The notes under the pieces: generated by a model | Seen by the model: only the letters and a program-made list of their open reading frames with translations | Told to the model about the DNA's origin: nothing | Databases searched by the model: none | Program-made: the position numbers and the translations under genes | NCBI GenBank assembly: GCA_964648465.1 | Contig: CAZYMU010000013.1 | Span: 1-64,000 of the forward strand | Length of the DNA stretch: 64,000 nucleotides | Source of the DNA: Aminicenans sp964648465 | GTDB taxonomy: Bacteria; Acidobacteriota; Aminicenantia; Aminicenantales; Aminicenantaceae | Reading direction: 5' to 3' | Shown here: positions 53,019 to 61,520 of the stretch, piece after piece | Position numbering within the stretch: position 1 is the first letter of the stretch | Layout of the letters: every line of letters begins with the position of its first letter

Positions 53019-53102
53019 ATTGTATCAAAAAACCAAAAAACTCTACGGGATAATATTGGAGTTTTAGGCTTATGTTTATTGTTGCTGGCCAGTTGCTGTT
53101 AG
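53019..53102 (+). CDS. Possible 27-residue micro-lipoprotein with ATT start
   Basis: AAGGAG, six bases, then ATT opens a frame of 27 codons ending LLLLASCC and TAG. Arg/Lys-rich start, hydrophobic middle and an LASC lipobox look like a bacterial lipoprotein signal, with almost no mature part. ATT starts are rare. It may be a lysis-type or entericidin-like peptide, a relic of a longer gene, or chance. The only other nearby start (TTG at 53020) gives an unremarkable 15-codon frame. Confidence 0.3.
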   Translation: MVSKNQKTLRDNIGVLGLCLLLLASCC

Positions 53103-53136
53103 ATAAAAGAAATCAGATATAAGTAAGTAAAAACAA

Positions 53137-54462
53137 GTGAAAGCTGTATATTACACTATAATTGTCTTTCTCGTTATTGTGATGAATTCTAGCATTTTAA
53201 CATCCTGCAGGACCGAAAAAGAGCATTCTATTTCGATGCGTCAAGAAGGTGTAAAACTAGGTGTTGAGGTTTTTTTGGAAGAACATTTGGATTTAGTTAA
53301 AGGAAAAAAAGTAGGGTTGATTACAAATCCGACAGGTGTTAATAGCGATCTAAAGAAAATAATTGACCTTTTTAAAGAAAATCCTGCCGTTAATCTTGTC
53401 GCATTATATGGGCCAGAACATGGGGTTAGAGGAAATGTGCAGGCAGGACGATATATTCCATTCTATTTTGATAAAAAGTATAAGCTTCCAGTATTCAGCC
53501 TTTATGGTCAGTTTCTAAAACCGGATATTAAAATGCTAAAAAATATCGATGAGTATATGCGTTCTTTTGATACACAGAATATAGGAAAGACCCCTAAAAA
53601 CTCGATGTTGAAAGGTGTGGATGTAATGATGTTTGATATCCAAGATGTAGGTATAAGGATTTACACTTATATCGCAACTATGGCAAATTGTATGCAGGTG
53701 TGTGCTGAGAACGGCATTGATTTTATAGTACTTGACCGGCCGAATCCAATAAACGGAATAGATATGGAAGGCCCGCTGTTGGAATATCCTGACTACAGCT
53801 CTTTTGTCGGTCTTTATCCAATACCTGTAAGACATGGAATGACAATCGGAGAACTTGCAATGTTATTCAATGACCAATTTCTGGAAAAGAGAGTCAATTT
53901 AACTGTTGTTCCAATGCATGGGTGGAAAAGAAATATGTGGTTTGATGAGACTTCTTTGCCATGGATTATTCCTTCTCCAAACATGCCAACATTGGATACG
54001 GCCATTGTATATCCTGGGCAGGTATTTCTTGAGGGGACTAACATTTCTGAAGGCCGGGGGACTACGAAACCTTTTGAACTTTTTGGTGCCCCCTGGATTG
54101 ACGGATATGAATTAAGTAATAAACTTAATAAACTAGGACTTCCTGGAGTGAAATTTAGAGAAGCATGGTTCACTCCTGTTTTTTCCAAATACAAGGGGAC
54201 ACTCTGTGGAGGAGTACAAATTCATGTTATCGAAAGAAAGAAGTATAAACCTTTTGAATCATCTCTTTACATAATTAAGACGATAAAAGAAAACTATCCT
54301 GATCATTTTGAATTTCATACAGAATATTTTGATAAAATCATGGGGAGCTCAAGAATGAGAGAGTCCATTGAGAAAGGAATGGAAGTCAAAGATATTGTTA
54401 ATATATTTGTCGGTGGTCTGGAGAAATTTTCTGAATTACGAAAATCATATTTACTCTATTAA
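53137..54462 (+). CDS. DUF1343 / NamZ-like exo-beta-N-acetylmuramidase lipoprotein
   Basis: 441 residues from a GTG; a later ATG at residue 16 would also keep the lipobox. The lipobox is LTSC at about residue 24. DUF1343 motifs are clear: KKVGLITNPTGV, ALYGPEHGVRG, FDIQDVGIRIYTYIATM, VLDRPNPI, PVRHGMTIGELA and YPGQVFLEGTNISEGRGTTKPFE. NamZ cleaves terminal MurNAc from peptidoglycan fragments for recycling. No clear ribosome-binding site. Possibly membrane-anchored in the periplasm. Confidence 0.9.
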   Translation: MKAVYYTIIVFLVIVMNSSILTSCRTEKEHSISMRQEGVKLGVEVFLEEHLDLVKGKKVGLITNPTGVNSDLKKIIDLFKENPAVNLVALYGPEHGVRGNVQAGRYIPFYFDKKYKLPVFSLYGQFLKPDIKMLKNIDEYMRSFDTQNIGKTPKNSMLKGVDVMMFDIQDVGIRIYTYIATMANCMQVCAENGIDFIVLDRPNPINGIDMEGPLLEYPDYSSFVGLYPIPVRHGMTIGELAMLFNDQFLEKRVNLTVVPMHGWKRNMWFDETSLPWIIPSPNMPTLDTAIVYPGQVFLEGTNISEGRGTTKPFELFGAPWIDGYELSNKLNKLGLPGVKFREAWFTPVFSKYKGTLCGGVQIHVIERKKYKPFESSLYIIKTIKENYPDHFEFHTEYFDKIMGSSRMRESIEKGMEVKDIVNIFVGGLEKFSELRKSYLLY

Positions 54463-54584
54463 TAGCTTCTCTACTGCAATTTTCGAATCGAACTTACTTA
54501 TATTTCTTTTTATAAACAAGGTTAAATATTTTTAAAAATTTAATACATACAAGTAAAAGCATATGCTATAATAATCACTTTTAA

Positions 54585-54646
54585 CCTGGATTATTCACAA
54601 ATTGGAGTTAACTAAAGGTGTCGGCATTTTTTATGAATAATTCAAG
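54585..54646 (-). repeat. Miniature element copy upstream of dsrC
   Basis: On the minus strand: CTTGAATTATTCAT (54646-54633), an internal segment with TGCCGACACC also found at 6140, and GTGAATAATCCAGG (54598-54585). Both terminal repeats are intact, only about 62 bp apart. The element lies just before the dsrC ribosome-binding site. Confidence 0.7.
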
Positions 54647-54672
54647 TTAATAATTAAAAAGAGGAGTGAATG

Positions 54673-54993
54673 ATGCCGTATATCGAGGTAAATGGAGAAA
54701 AAGTTGAACTAAACGAAGAAGGATTTCTGAATCATCCCGAGGAATGGAATGAGAAAATCGCTGGTGCTTTGGCAAAAACAGAAGAAGGATTAGATATGCT
54801 TACTGAAGATCATTGGGCTGTTATTAATTATATTCGAGAATATTTTCTGGAAAAAAATCTCCCGCCAATGGTTCGAAAAATCTGTAAAAACACAGGATTT
54901 CAACTTAAATATATATTTGAACTTTTTCCCTCTGGCCCGGCCAAAGGAGCTTGTAAACTTGCGGGCCTTCCGAAGCCTGATGGATGTGTCTAA
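54673..54993 (+). CDS. dsrC: DsrC/TusE family sulfur-carrier protein
   Basis: 106 residues from the second of two adjacent ATG codons, which has AGGAG six bases upstream. The fold-specific segment DHWAVINYIREYF and the C-terminal arm are typical: FPSGPAKGACKLAGLPKP, with one Cys in GAC and the other as penultimate residue in GCV. Having both cysteines marks a DsrC-type trisulfide carrier rather than a TusE with one Cys. No dsrAB is in the window; the adjacent downstream gene is a decayed Fe-S partner. Confidence 0.9.
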   Translation: MPYIEVNGEKVELNEEGFLNHPEEWNEKIAGALAKTEEGLDMLTEDHWAVINYIREYFLEKNLPPMVRKICKNTGFQLKYIFELFPSGPAKGACKLAGLPKPDGCV

Positions 54994-54999
54994 GATAAT

Positions 55000-55506
55000 A
55001 TGAATCTGCTAAGATACGGTATTATTCTTTCTTTTTTTATTTCGGTTTGTTATTTATCTTTCCTGATAATAAGGACTTTTTCTTTCGTCAAAAAACCTCT
55101 GTATGCAGAGCCTCAGGGAGATGGAAAAAAGGCAATAACATGGGAATTGCGAAAGAGGATTGGCTTGAAACGACAGAGTGGTTAGAAAATGAACTGAGAC
55201 GGGAAGTGAATGACCCACAAGGCAGCAGGAGAAAGTTGGACATTTTCAAGTGACTATTATGATGTGACAAATTATGGGCTTTATAGTGGAGATGATCATG
55301 TTTCGGGGGTAATGTCAAAACGGCTTGTCGAGACCTTGAGAGCGTTGGAATGCAAAAAATTGATACTTGCTGAATGTGGACATGGATTTAATTCTAATCG
55401 TTGGGAAGCTCCGGAGTGTTTGAGCATGAAATACGGTTTCAATGTCAGAAGTATTCTTCAAGTTGTTGCAGATCCTCTTGTGATTAAGAAGAAAAAACAA
55501 AATTAA
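55000..55506 (+). pseudogene. Decayed HdrD/DsrK/TmcB-like Fe-S protein gene
   Basis: Three fragments in different frames carry pieces of one (Fe-S)-binding heterodisulfide-reductase-like protein. Fragment 1 (from ATG 55000) gives an N-terminal membrane helix and basic loop. Fragment 2, about 55140-55225 in another frame, reads GIAKEDWLETTEWLENEL. Fragment 3, to 55506, reads AAGESWTFSSDYYDVTNYGLY, then ECGHGFNSNRWEAPEC, the family's second Cys-rich region. Large parts between and after are missing. It starts six bases after dsrC, so it was once its operon partner. Confidence 0.72.
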
Positions 55507-55527
55507 GTCACTGAATTCGAATTTCTC

Positions 55528-56691
55528 TTATTTTCTCCGCGAAAAAGCAATTTCTTTTATAGCGTTGATGGCTGTCTTTATGTGTTTTTCCGTATTGAAA
55601 GGTCCGATTCCAAATCTAACGGCTCCATGTATATCAATCGTTCCCAATTGTTTATGTACAAGAGGAGCACAATGCAATCCGGTTCGGGTTGCTATGTTGT
55701 AATCAACATCAAGAATGGTTCCTGTGTTAAGAGCTTCAAGGTCGTCGACATTGATAGGAAGAATACTTATATGATTTGTCATATCATCCTGACAATACAT
55801 GGTCACATTTTCAATGTCTTTCAGTCCATCCCGAAGCATAGTAGTGAGTTTCATCTCATGTTTATGAAGGTTTGCTAATCCCTTTTTTTCTATCCATTTA
55901 AGCCCTGCATAAAGACCTGCAATCCCTACAGTATTGGCTGTGCCGTATTCCAGTCTGTAAGGATATTCATAGAGGTGAGTTGGAACCGCTGATCGGACAC
56001 CTGTTCCTCCTGCTCTTGTATGCCTTATTTCGATCCCCTCACTGACGTAAAGACCTCCGATTCCTGTTGGTCCAAGTAGAGATTTATGCCCTGTAAATGC
56101 AACAACATCGATATTAAGTTCTTTAATATCGACAGGAATTTTCCCTGCGGACTGTGAGGAATCCACTGCGAAGGGTATTCCTCTTTCTTTGCATAGTCTT
56201 CCGATTTCTTTTACCGGTTGAATAGTCCCAATGACATTTGAGGCATGATTAACTATAACTAGTTTTGTGTTTTTCTTAATTTTTTTTGTGAAATCATCAG
56301 GGTCAACGAATCCCTTACTGTCGAAAGGAATATAATCAACTTCGACACCATTGAATTTATATTGATGATAGAGAGGTCTTATTACAGAATTATGATCAAG
56401 GGTTGTTGTTATGGCGTGATCTCCTTCTTTAAGCATACCGTTGATGATAAGGTTCAGGGCATCTGTAGAATTGTATGAAAAACAAAGCCTGTTCGGGTCA
56501 TCACCATTAAAGAAATTTGTAAGCATCTTTCGTGTGTTTTCTACTATTTCTCCTGCTTCCAGGCATAGGTCGTATCCTGAACGGCCTGGATTTACGCCAA
56601 AATTTCTATAAAAAGTATCCATAAATTCATATACTTCTTCCGGCTTAGGAAAAGATGTGGCTGCATTATCCAGATAGATAATCTTACTCAC
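55528..56691 (-). CDS. Class V aminotransferase, cysteine desulfurase family
   Basis: 387 residues from the GTG at 56691, which has GGAGG upstream; an in-frame extension to 56781 is AT-rich noncoding-like. Motifs: IYLDNAATSFPKP, TTLDHNSVIRPL, the PLP-lysine in AFTGHKSLLGPTGIGGL, and the TRTGLHCAPL loop with the candidate catalytic Cys. Cysteine desulfurases pass sulfur to IscU/SufU or other carriers; this subgroup (CsdA/selenocysteine-lyase-like) is unassigned. It converges on the dsrC-pseudogene pair; sulfur delivery to DsrC is conceivable but unsupported. Confidence 0.87.
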   Translation of the reverse strand: MSKIIYLDNAATSFPKPEEVYEFMDTFYRNFGVNPGRSGYDLCLEAGEIVENTRKMLTNFFNGDDPNRLCFSYNSTDALNLIINGMLKEGDHAITTTLDHNSVIRPLYHQYKFNGVEVDYIPFDSKGFVDPDDFTKKIKKNTKLVIVNHASNVIGTIQPVKEIGRLCKERGIPFAVDSSQSAGKIPVDIKELNIDVVAFTGHKSLLGPTGIGGLYVSEGIEIRHTRAGGTGVRSAVPTHLYEYPYRLEYGTANTVGIAGLYAGLKWIEKKGLANLHKHEMKLTTMLRDGLKDIENVTMYCQDDMTNHISILPINVDDLEALNTGTILDVDYNIATRTGLHCAPLVHKQLGTIDIHGAVRFGIGPFNTEKHIKTAINAIKEIAFSRRK

Positions 56692-56889
56692 TTTGTGCCT
56701 CCATAAATTTGTAAAGAAAAACTTATTTATGTAATTAATTAAAATTAACTTTATTATAAAATACGGTCTTAAATCAAACAATATTTATAATAAAAAATTG
56801 ACAGGACTTTGTCACATGGAATAAAATTTAGCTTTCCATAAACACTAAGGAATGGTTCTTAATGGCCATAGAAGAGATGAAGAAAAAAA

Positions 56890-57246
56890 ATGATTATTAA
56901 GAAGAATTCTGACGTATCGGAAGATTTTATTAAAGAAGAAGGGATTAATAAGGTTAAAAGAAAAATACTTATTGGGCCGCATGATGGTTCCAAAAATATA
57001 ATTATGAGGTATTTTAAAGTACTTCCAGGCGGAAATACAGCTCTTCATGTTCATGACCATGAACATGTGGTGAAGATTGAAAAAGGGAAGGGAGTGGTAA
57101 TAAATGAAGCGGGCGAAGAAATTATCGTTTCTGAAGGTCAATCTCTTTTTATTAAAGGAAATGAAAAACATCAGTTCCGAAATCATTTTCAAGGAAGTTT
57201 TGAATTTTTATGTATAATTCTTAATACTGAAGAAGCAAACAAGTAA
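56890..57246 (+). CDS. Single-domain cupin protein
   Basis: 118 residues with one cupin barrel: GGNTALHVHDHEHVVKIEKG (first motif, two or three His) and GQSLFIKGNEKHQFRN (second motif). A metal site is likely. Function unknown; cupins of this size act as isomerases, dioxygenases or small-ligand binders. The next gene follows 7 bp later and is probably co-transcribed. Ribosome-binding site weak (GATGAAG). Confidence 0.82.
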   Translation: MIIKKNSDVSEDFIKEEGINKVKRKILIGPHDGSKNIIMRYFKVLPGGNTALHVHDHEHVVKIEKGKGVVINEAGEEIIVSEGQSLFIKGNEKHQFRNHFQGSFEFLCIILNTEEANK

Positions 57247-57253
57247 GTTGATA

Positions 57254-58237
57254 ATGAAAGCGAATACGAATAAAGCTATTGAGTTTCTTTTAGCTAGAGG
57301 AAATTTGCCCATTCTTTATTGGCTAAAAAAAGACATCCTCGAAGTGCCTGTGGATAGAGAATATAAAAACTTAAAAAAATTTGCCATTCGTATTAGAATA
57401 TTAAAAAACCAGATGCCAAACGGAGGATGGTGCAGAAAAAGATATGAAGGACATCCTAAATGGGAAAAAACTCATTATATTTTTGATACTTTAAATAATG
57501 CTTTTCGGTTATATAATTATGCCTGTAGTAAGGAAGATGCTGGGATAAAAAAGCTAGTGGAGTTTTTATTTTCCACCCAAACAAAAGAAGGTGACTTTCG
57601 CGGAGCTTATCTTAATGAATATGCACCTACATATCATGCTTCGATACTGAATATTCTGTGTTTGTTTGGGTATGACAGTGACAAAAGAACCCAGAAGGCA
57701 TTTCGGTGGCTAATCAAAAATAGGCAGGAAGATGGAGGATGGGTTATTCCCTGCAGGACAGTGGATAAAAAAATTCTTAGAAACCGTTATAATTATAGAG
57801 ATCAATTAAAACTTGACCCAATTAAAGCTGATATTTCTCTGCCTTTTTCTCATCTTGTTACAGGCATGGTAATTCGTGCTCTTGCCGAATCCCCGACTTG
57901 GAGGAAAAAGAAAGAAACCTGGAAGGCCAGTGAACTTTTAATAAGCCGGTTTTTCAAAGCTGACAAATATGAAGACAGTCATGAGTCATCTTTTTGGGAT
58001 GAGATGAATTATACGTTCTGGGGTACTAATATATTAATCAGTCTGGATTTTTTATCAAAGATTGGTTTCACTACTGAGAATGAAAAGATCCAACAGGCAA
58101 TAGACTGGTTATTGCAGAAACAAAATCCTCAAGGTTACTGGCAGGCTGGATCTCGCAACTCTACTTTAGAAGATCATCTCTGGGTAACTTTTTTAGTTTT
58201 AAGGGTTATAAAAAACTTCGGCTTACTGGAACTTTAG
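57254..58237 (+). CDS. Alpha/alpha-toroid repeat protein (prenyltransferase/squalene-oxidase fold)
   Basis: 327 residues from the ATG at 57254. Repeated QxxDGGW-type turns are visible: MPNGGWCRKRY, TQTKEGDFRGAY, NRQEDGGWVIP and QNPQGYWQAGS, typical of the squalene-cyclase/prenyltransferase toroid. The catalytic DxDD of cyclases is not seen, so terpene cyclisation is unlikely. The soluble protein may bind a polymer or act with the cupin encoded seven bases upstream. Similar toroid proteins in bacterial genomes are uncharacterised. Confidence 0.75.
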   Translation: MKANTNKAIEFLLARGNLPILYWLKKDILEVPVDREYKNLKKFAIRIRILKNQMPNGGWCRKRYEGHPKWEKTHYIFDTLNNAFRLYNYACSKEDAGIKKLVEFLFSTQTKEGDFRGAYLNEYAPTYHASILNILCLFGYDSDKRTQKAFRWLIKNRQEDGGWVIPCRTVDKKILRNRYNYRDQLKLDPIKADISLPFSHLVTGMVIRALAESPTWRKKKETWKASELLISRFFKADKYEDSHESSFWDEMNYTFWGTNILISLDFLSKIGFTTENEKIQQAIDWLLQKQNPQGYWQAGSRNSTLEDHLWVTFLVLRVIKNFGLLEL

Positions 58238-58308
58238 CAATTCGAAAACAAAGATACTGTCAATTTCCCATTTTTTAATTCTAACAAGCAGGCAGTCGGG
58301 TACTAAAA

Positions 58309-58791
58309 TTGAAATATTTTTTAAGCCTTGGCACAAATCTTGGGGACAGAAGGAAAAATCTAAGTCGGGCTGTTATCTTGTTAGAAAAACAGGGAATGAA
58401 GGTTATAAACAGTTCTTCTTTATACGAAACTCAGCCTGTAGATTTTTATTCCCAGCCTATGTTTTATAACAAGGTCATAGAGGTGGAGTCAGAATTAAAT
58501 CCAGAACGCCTTTTAATTGTTATAAAAAGAATAGAGAAAAACATAGGAAGAAAGCCAGCAGCTTCTAAAGGGCCGCGTCTTATTGATATAGATATTCTCA
58601 TTGCTGAAAATACTATTATACATAATGAAAATTTAGAAATCCCACATAGAGGACTCCCAAAAAGGAACTTTGTGATGATCCCATTCAATGAAATTTCTCC
58701 TGATATGATTCATCCTGTCCTTAAGGAAAAAATTAAAGATTTGTTGAAAAAATCTGAAGATAAGTCAGTAGTCAACATAGTCAATAATTAA
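58309..58791 (+). CDS. folK: 6-hydroxymethyl-dihydropterin pyrophosphokinase (HPPK)
   Basis: 160 residues from a TTG start, because the family begins with YxSLGTNLGDRxxNL at residue 3 and no ATG is available. Typical HPPK features: SSLYETQPV, FYNKVIEVES and GPRLIDIDILIA, then PHRGLPKRNFVMIPF. It transfers pyrophosphate to hydroxymethyl-dihydropterin in folate synthesis. No Shine-Dalgarno is seen. It ends 28 bp before the patatin gene. Confidence 0.92.
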   Translation: MKYFLSLGTNLGDRRKNLSRAVILLEKQGMKVINSSSLYETQPVDFYSQPMFYNKVIEVESELNPERLLIVIKRIEKNIGRKPAASKGPRLIDIDILIAENTIIHNENLEIPHRGLPKRNFVMIPFNEISPDMIHPVLKEKIKDLLKKSEDKSVVNIVNN

Positions 58792-58819
58792 GAATTTGAG
58801 TACGGAACTTCAAGAAAAA

Positions 58820-61057
58820 ATGGCAAAGAAAATTAAGGGATATTTTTTCATAATATTATTGTTTTTGTCTTTAATTTTGACTGGATATGCCAAAGACCGC
58901 CCGAAGGTTGGTTTAGTTCTTTCTGGAGGTGGGGCAAAGGGATTTGCACATATCGGTACTCTGCAGATGCTGGATAGCTTGAAAATTCCCGTAGATTATA
59001 TCGTTGGTACAAGTGTGGGTGGTATTGTTGGTGCATTATATGCAATTGGTTACAGCGGATTTGATCTTGAGAAAATGGCATTCAACACAGACTGGCATGA
59101 AATTTTTACAGATCAACCATCCCGTGTTCTATTGCCATATTTTGAGAAGAAAGACACAGGAAAATATCAGCTTGAATTTGGTCTCGAGAAAATGAAACCA
59201 GCTGCACCAAGTGGTTTGATATTTGGACAAAATATCTCTTTGCTTTTCTCAAGCCTAACATTTCCTTATGAAGGAATAGACGATTTTGATGATTTTCCAA
59301 TTCCTTTTCGCTGCGTCACTGTGGATCTGGTTACAGGAAATCAAGTTGTGCTTAAAAATGGTTCATTATCTAAAGCAATGCGTGCAACCATGGCAGCTCC
59401 ATCAATTTTTAGCCCAGTAGAATGGGATAATTTCCTTCTTATTGATGGCGGTCTTGTGAACAATCTCCCAATTGATGTAGCCAAAGAAATGGGAGCTGAA
59501 ATAATTATCGCTGTTGATCTTGAACGTCCATTAATGGAGCGTAAAAATCTTAATTCAGGCCTGGCTATCCTTCTGCAGACGATAGCTTTGCTAGGGGAAA
59601 ATTACAAAAAAAAGAATGTAGAAAAAGCTGATATTGTGATTAAACCAGATTTAAAAGGGTATTTTGCAGCAGACTTTTTTGACGATGAGAGGATTAAAAA
59701 TATTATTAATATCGGCAAGGATGCTGCACATCAAAGCCTTCCCCAACTGGTTGCTCTCAAAGAAAAATATAGACTCCAAAAAGTTGAAGTTCTAGATAAC
59801 CTTAAACAATCAGAGAAAAAAAGAAGAAATTTCCGTTTGATGATTACAGAAGGGAAAAATGTTATTTCTTCAATTAAAGTTGTCGGCAATGAGAATCTTC
59901 CATCTTCATTTATTCATAATTTGTTTGGGCTTAAATCTGGAGACAGGTTGAATATTAAAAAGCTCCATCGATGCATTATGGAGATGTATGGACTAGGTTA
60001 TTTCGAACAAATTCAATATAATCTTGAATCCATTGGACAAAACCAGGTCAATTTGAAACTGACTGTAAAAGAACTTCCACGTCGGAAGTTACGTTTAGGG
60101 ATTCGGTATGACGATTTCCATAAACTCGTAGGGGTTGCCAGTATGCAAGCAACAAACTTGTTGGTGCCTGGTTTGCGTTTTGAAGACGAACTGCAATTTG
60201 CCGGGCTGACATATTTTAACTCTAAGATTTATTATCCTTCACGTACGCTCAATCTGCCTGTCTATCCATTTTTGCGTTTAGGGTATAAAAATGTTCCAAC
60301 TCGTTTATATGATGAATGCGGCGGTAGAATTGCTAGTTATGAAAATCGATCTTATCGTATCGGAATAGGTTTGGGATTGCTTTTTGCAAAATCGTTTAAT
60401 ACTGAAATTTCATATGAGTGGGAACACATGAATCTCAGGCCGAATATTGTTTCTTGCGAAAGTCAATCATTATTCCCGAGTTTGAAGGACAATTTGAGTA
60501 AAATCCAGGCTAGAATGACATTTGATATATTGGATGATGTTTTACTGCCAAAGAAGGGGATTCTAATTAATGCAAGATATGAAGGCAGCTTTAAAAGATT
60601 GAAATCGGATATCTACTATTACATGTTCGATGTATATGCTGATTTTTACCTGACATATTTGCGCCGTCACACTGCGAGAATTTATGGTTACTGGGGAACC
60701 AGTTCGACAGATCTTCCTGTCTATAAGTTTCTAAATCAAGGAAGGCCGAATAATTTTGTTGGCATGGATTATGATCAGCTTCAAGGAAGTAAGATGTCCC
60801 TTTTGCGCTTTGATTATCGTTATGAATATAAACGATTTCTCTATTTCAAGTTTATGGCCAATGTTGCATTGAATTATGAATATCGTTTACCTGCCGCTGT
60901 ATTTACTTCTAATAATATTTTTGGTTTTGGACTTGGTTTAATGTTTGTTTCTCCAATTGGCCCAATTGAATTGATTTATAGTCGAGGGAGTAAAAACATA
61001 ATGCAATCCGGTGTAGGGAGGGATATGTGGTATTTTACATTTGGAACAAAGTTTTAA
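58820..61057 (+). CDS. PlpD-like patatin phospholipase with POTRA and BamA-type barrel (type Vd autotransporter)
   Basis: 745 residues from the ATG at 58820 (a TTG 24 bases upstream would precede the signal peptide). Signal peptide KGYFFIILLFLSLILTGYA; patatin domain 35-290 with GGGAKGFAH, nucleophile GTSVGG and DGG; one POTRA-like segment at about 365-420 (ISSIKVVGNENLPSSF); then a 16-strand-type barrel to the C-terminal Phe (YFTFGTKF). In PlpD the barrel exports the lipase to the surface. This is strong evidence for an outer membrane. Confidence 0.9.
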   Translation: MAKKIKGYFFIILLFLSLILTGYAKDRPKVGLVLSGGGAKGFAHIGTLQMLDSLKIPVDYIVGTSVGGIVGALYAIGYSGFDLEKMAFNTDWHEIFTDQPSRVLLPYFEKKDTGKYQLEFGLEKMKPAAPSGLIFGQNISLLFSSLTFPYEGIDDFDDFPIPFRCVTVDLVTGNQVVLKNGSLSKAMRATMAAPSIFSPVEWDNFLLIDGGLVNNLPIDVAKEMGAEIIIAVDLERPLMERKNLNSGLAILLQTIALLGENYKKKNVEKADIVIKPDLKGYFAADFFDDERIKNIINIGKDAAHQSLPQLVALKEKYRLQKVEVLDNLKQSEKKRRNFRLMITEGKNVISSIKVVGNENLPSSFIHNLFGLKSGDRLNIKKLHRCIMEMYGLGYFEQIQYNLESIGQNQVNLKLTVKELPRRKLRLGIRYDDFHKLVGVASMQATNLLVPGLRFEDELQFAGLTYFNSKIYYPSRTLNLPVYPFLRLGYKNVPTRLYDECGGRIASYENRSYRIGIGLGLLFAKSFNTEISYEWEHMNLRPNIVSCESQSLFPSLKDNLSKIQARMTFDILDDVLLPKKGILINARYEGSFKRLKSDIYYYMFDVYADFYLTYLRRHTARIYGYWGTSSTDLPVYKFLNQGRPNNFVGMDYDQLQGSKMSLLRFDYRYEYKRFLYFKFMANVALNYEYRLPAAVFTSNNIFGFGLGLMFVSPIGPIELIYSRGSKNIMQSGVGRDMWYFTFGTKF

Positions 61058-61072
61058 CTTGAATAATTCAGG
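61058..61072. repeat. Solo terminal repeat of the dispersed element
   Basis: CTTGAATAATTCAGG directly follows the patatin-gene stop (TAA at 61055-61057). It is the right-end sequence of the element with no body attached. The match is short, so chance is possible, but the position next to a stop codon is the same as for other copies. Confidence 0.5.
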
Positions 61073-61106
61073 TTAAAATGATGACAGAAAACCAGATTGT
61101 TTTTAA

Positions 61107-61460
61107 TTAAAATGCATCTTTTATATGAGAAATTAGATAATCTTTATCTTTACTAAATATTAAGGATATCACATCAAATCGACATTCAACATCTTGAAGG
61201 TTGTTAAATGCTAGAAATCCCTGGGCTACTTTTTTAATTTGTTTCTGTTTAGATATAGTAACGGATTCTTCGGGTAGGCCAAAGGCCTTGCTCCTTCTTG
61301 TTTTTACTTCTATGAAAACCAGAATATTTCTGTCATAAGCAATGATATCTATTTCTCCTCTAAACAAACGGAAACCTCTTTTTATAATATTGTATTTTTT
61401 CTTTTTTAAATATTTAAAAGCAATTTCTTCACCGAATCTTCCAAGATTATAGGGAGTCAT
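61107..61460 (-). CDS. yraN: YraN/UPF0102 family nuclease-like protein
   Basis: 117 residues from the ATG at 61460; a TTG 15 bases upstream is possible. Restriction-endonuclease-like fold: LGRFGEEIAFKYL, then RGEIDIIAYDRNILVFIEVKTRRS, the E...D...E-x-K nuclease signature. The cellular role of YraN is not established; it is often linked with RnhB and ribosome-processing genes. Located after cysS on the same strand. Confidence 0.9.
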   Translation of the reverse strand: MTPYNLGRFGEEIAFKYLKKKKYNIIKRGFRLFRGEIDIIAYDRNILVFIEVKTRRSKAFGLPEESVTISKQKQIKKVAQGFLAFNNLQDVECRFDVISLIFSKDKDYLISHIKDAF

Positions 61461-61520
61461 ACTTTCTTTTTGCAATATTTTACTTCTAGCTTTGCTTGAA
61501 AATGATGCTTGTATTACTGG

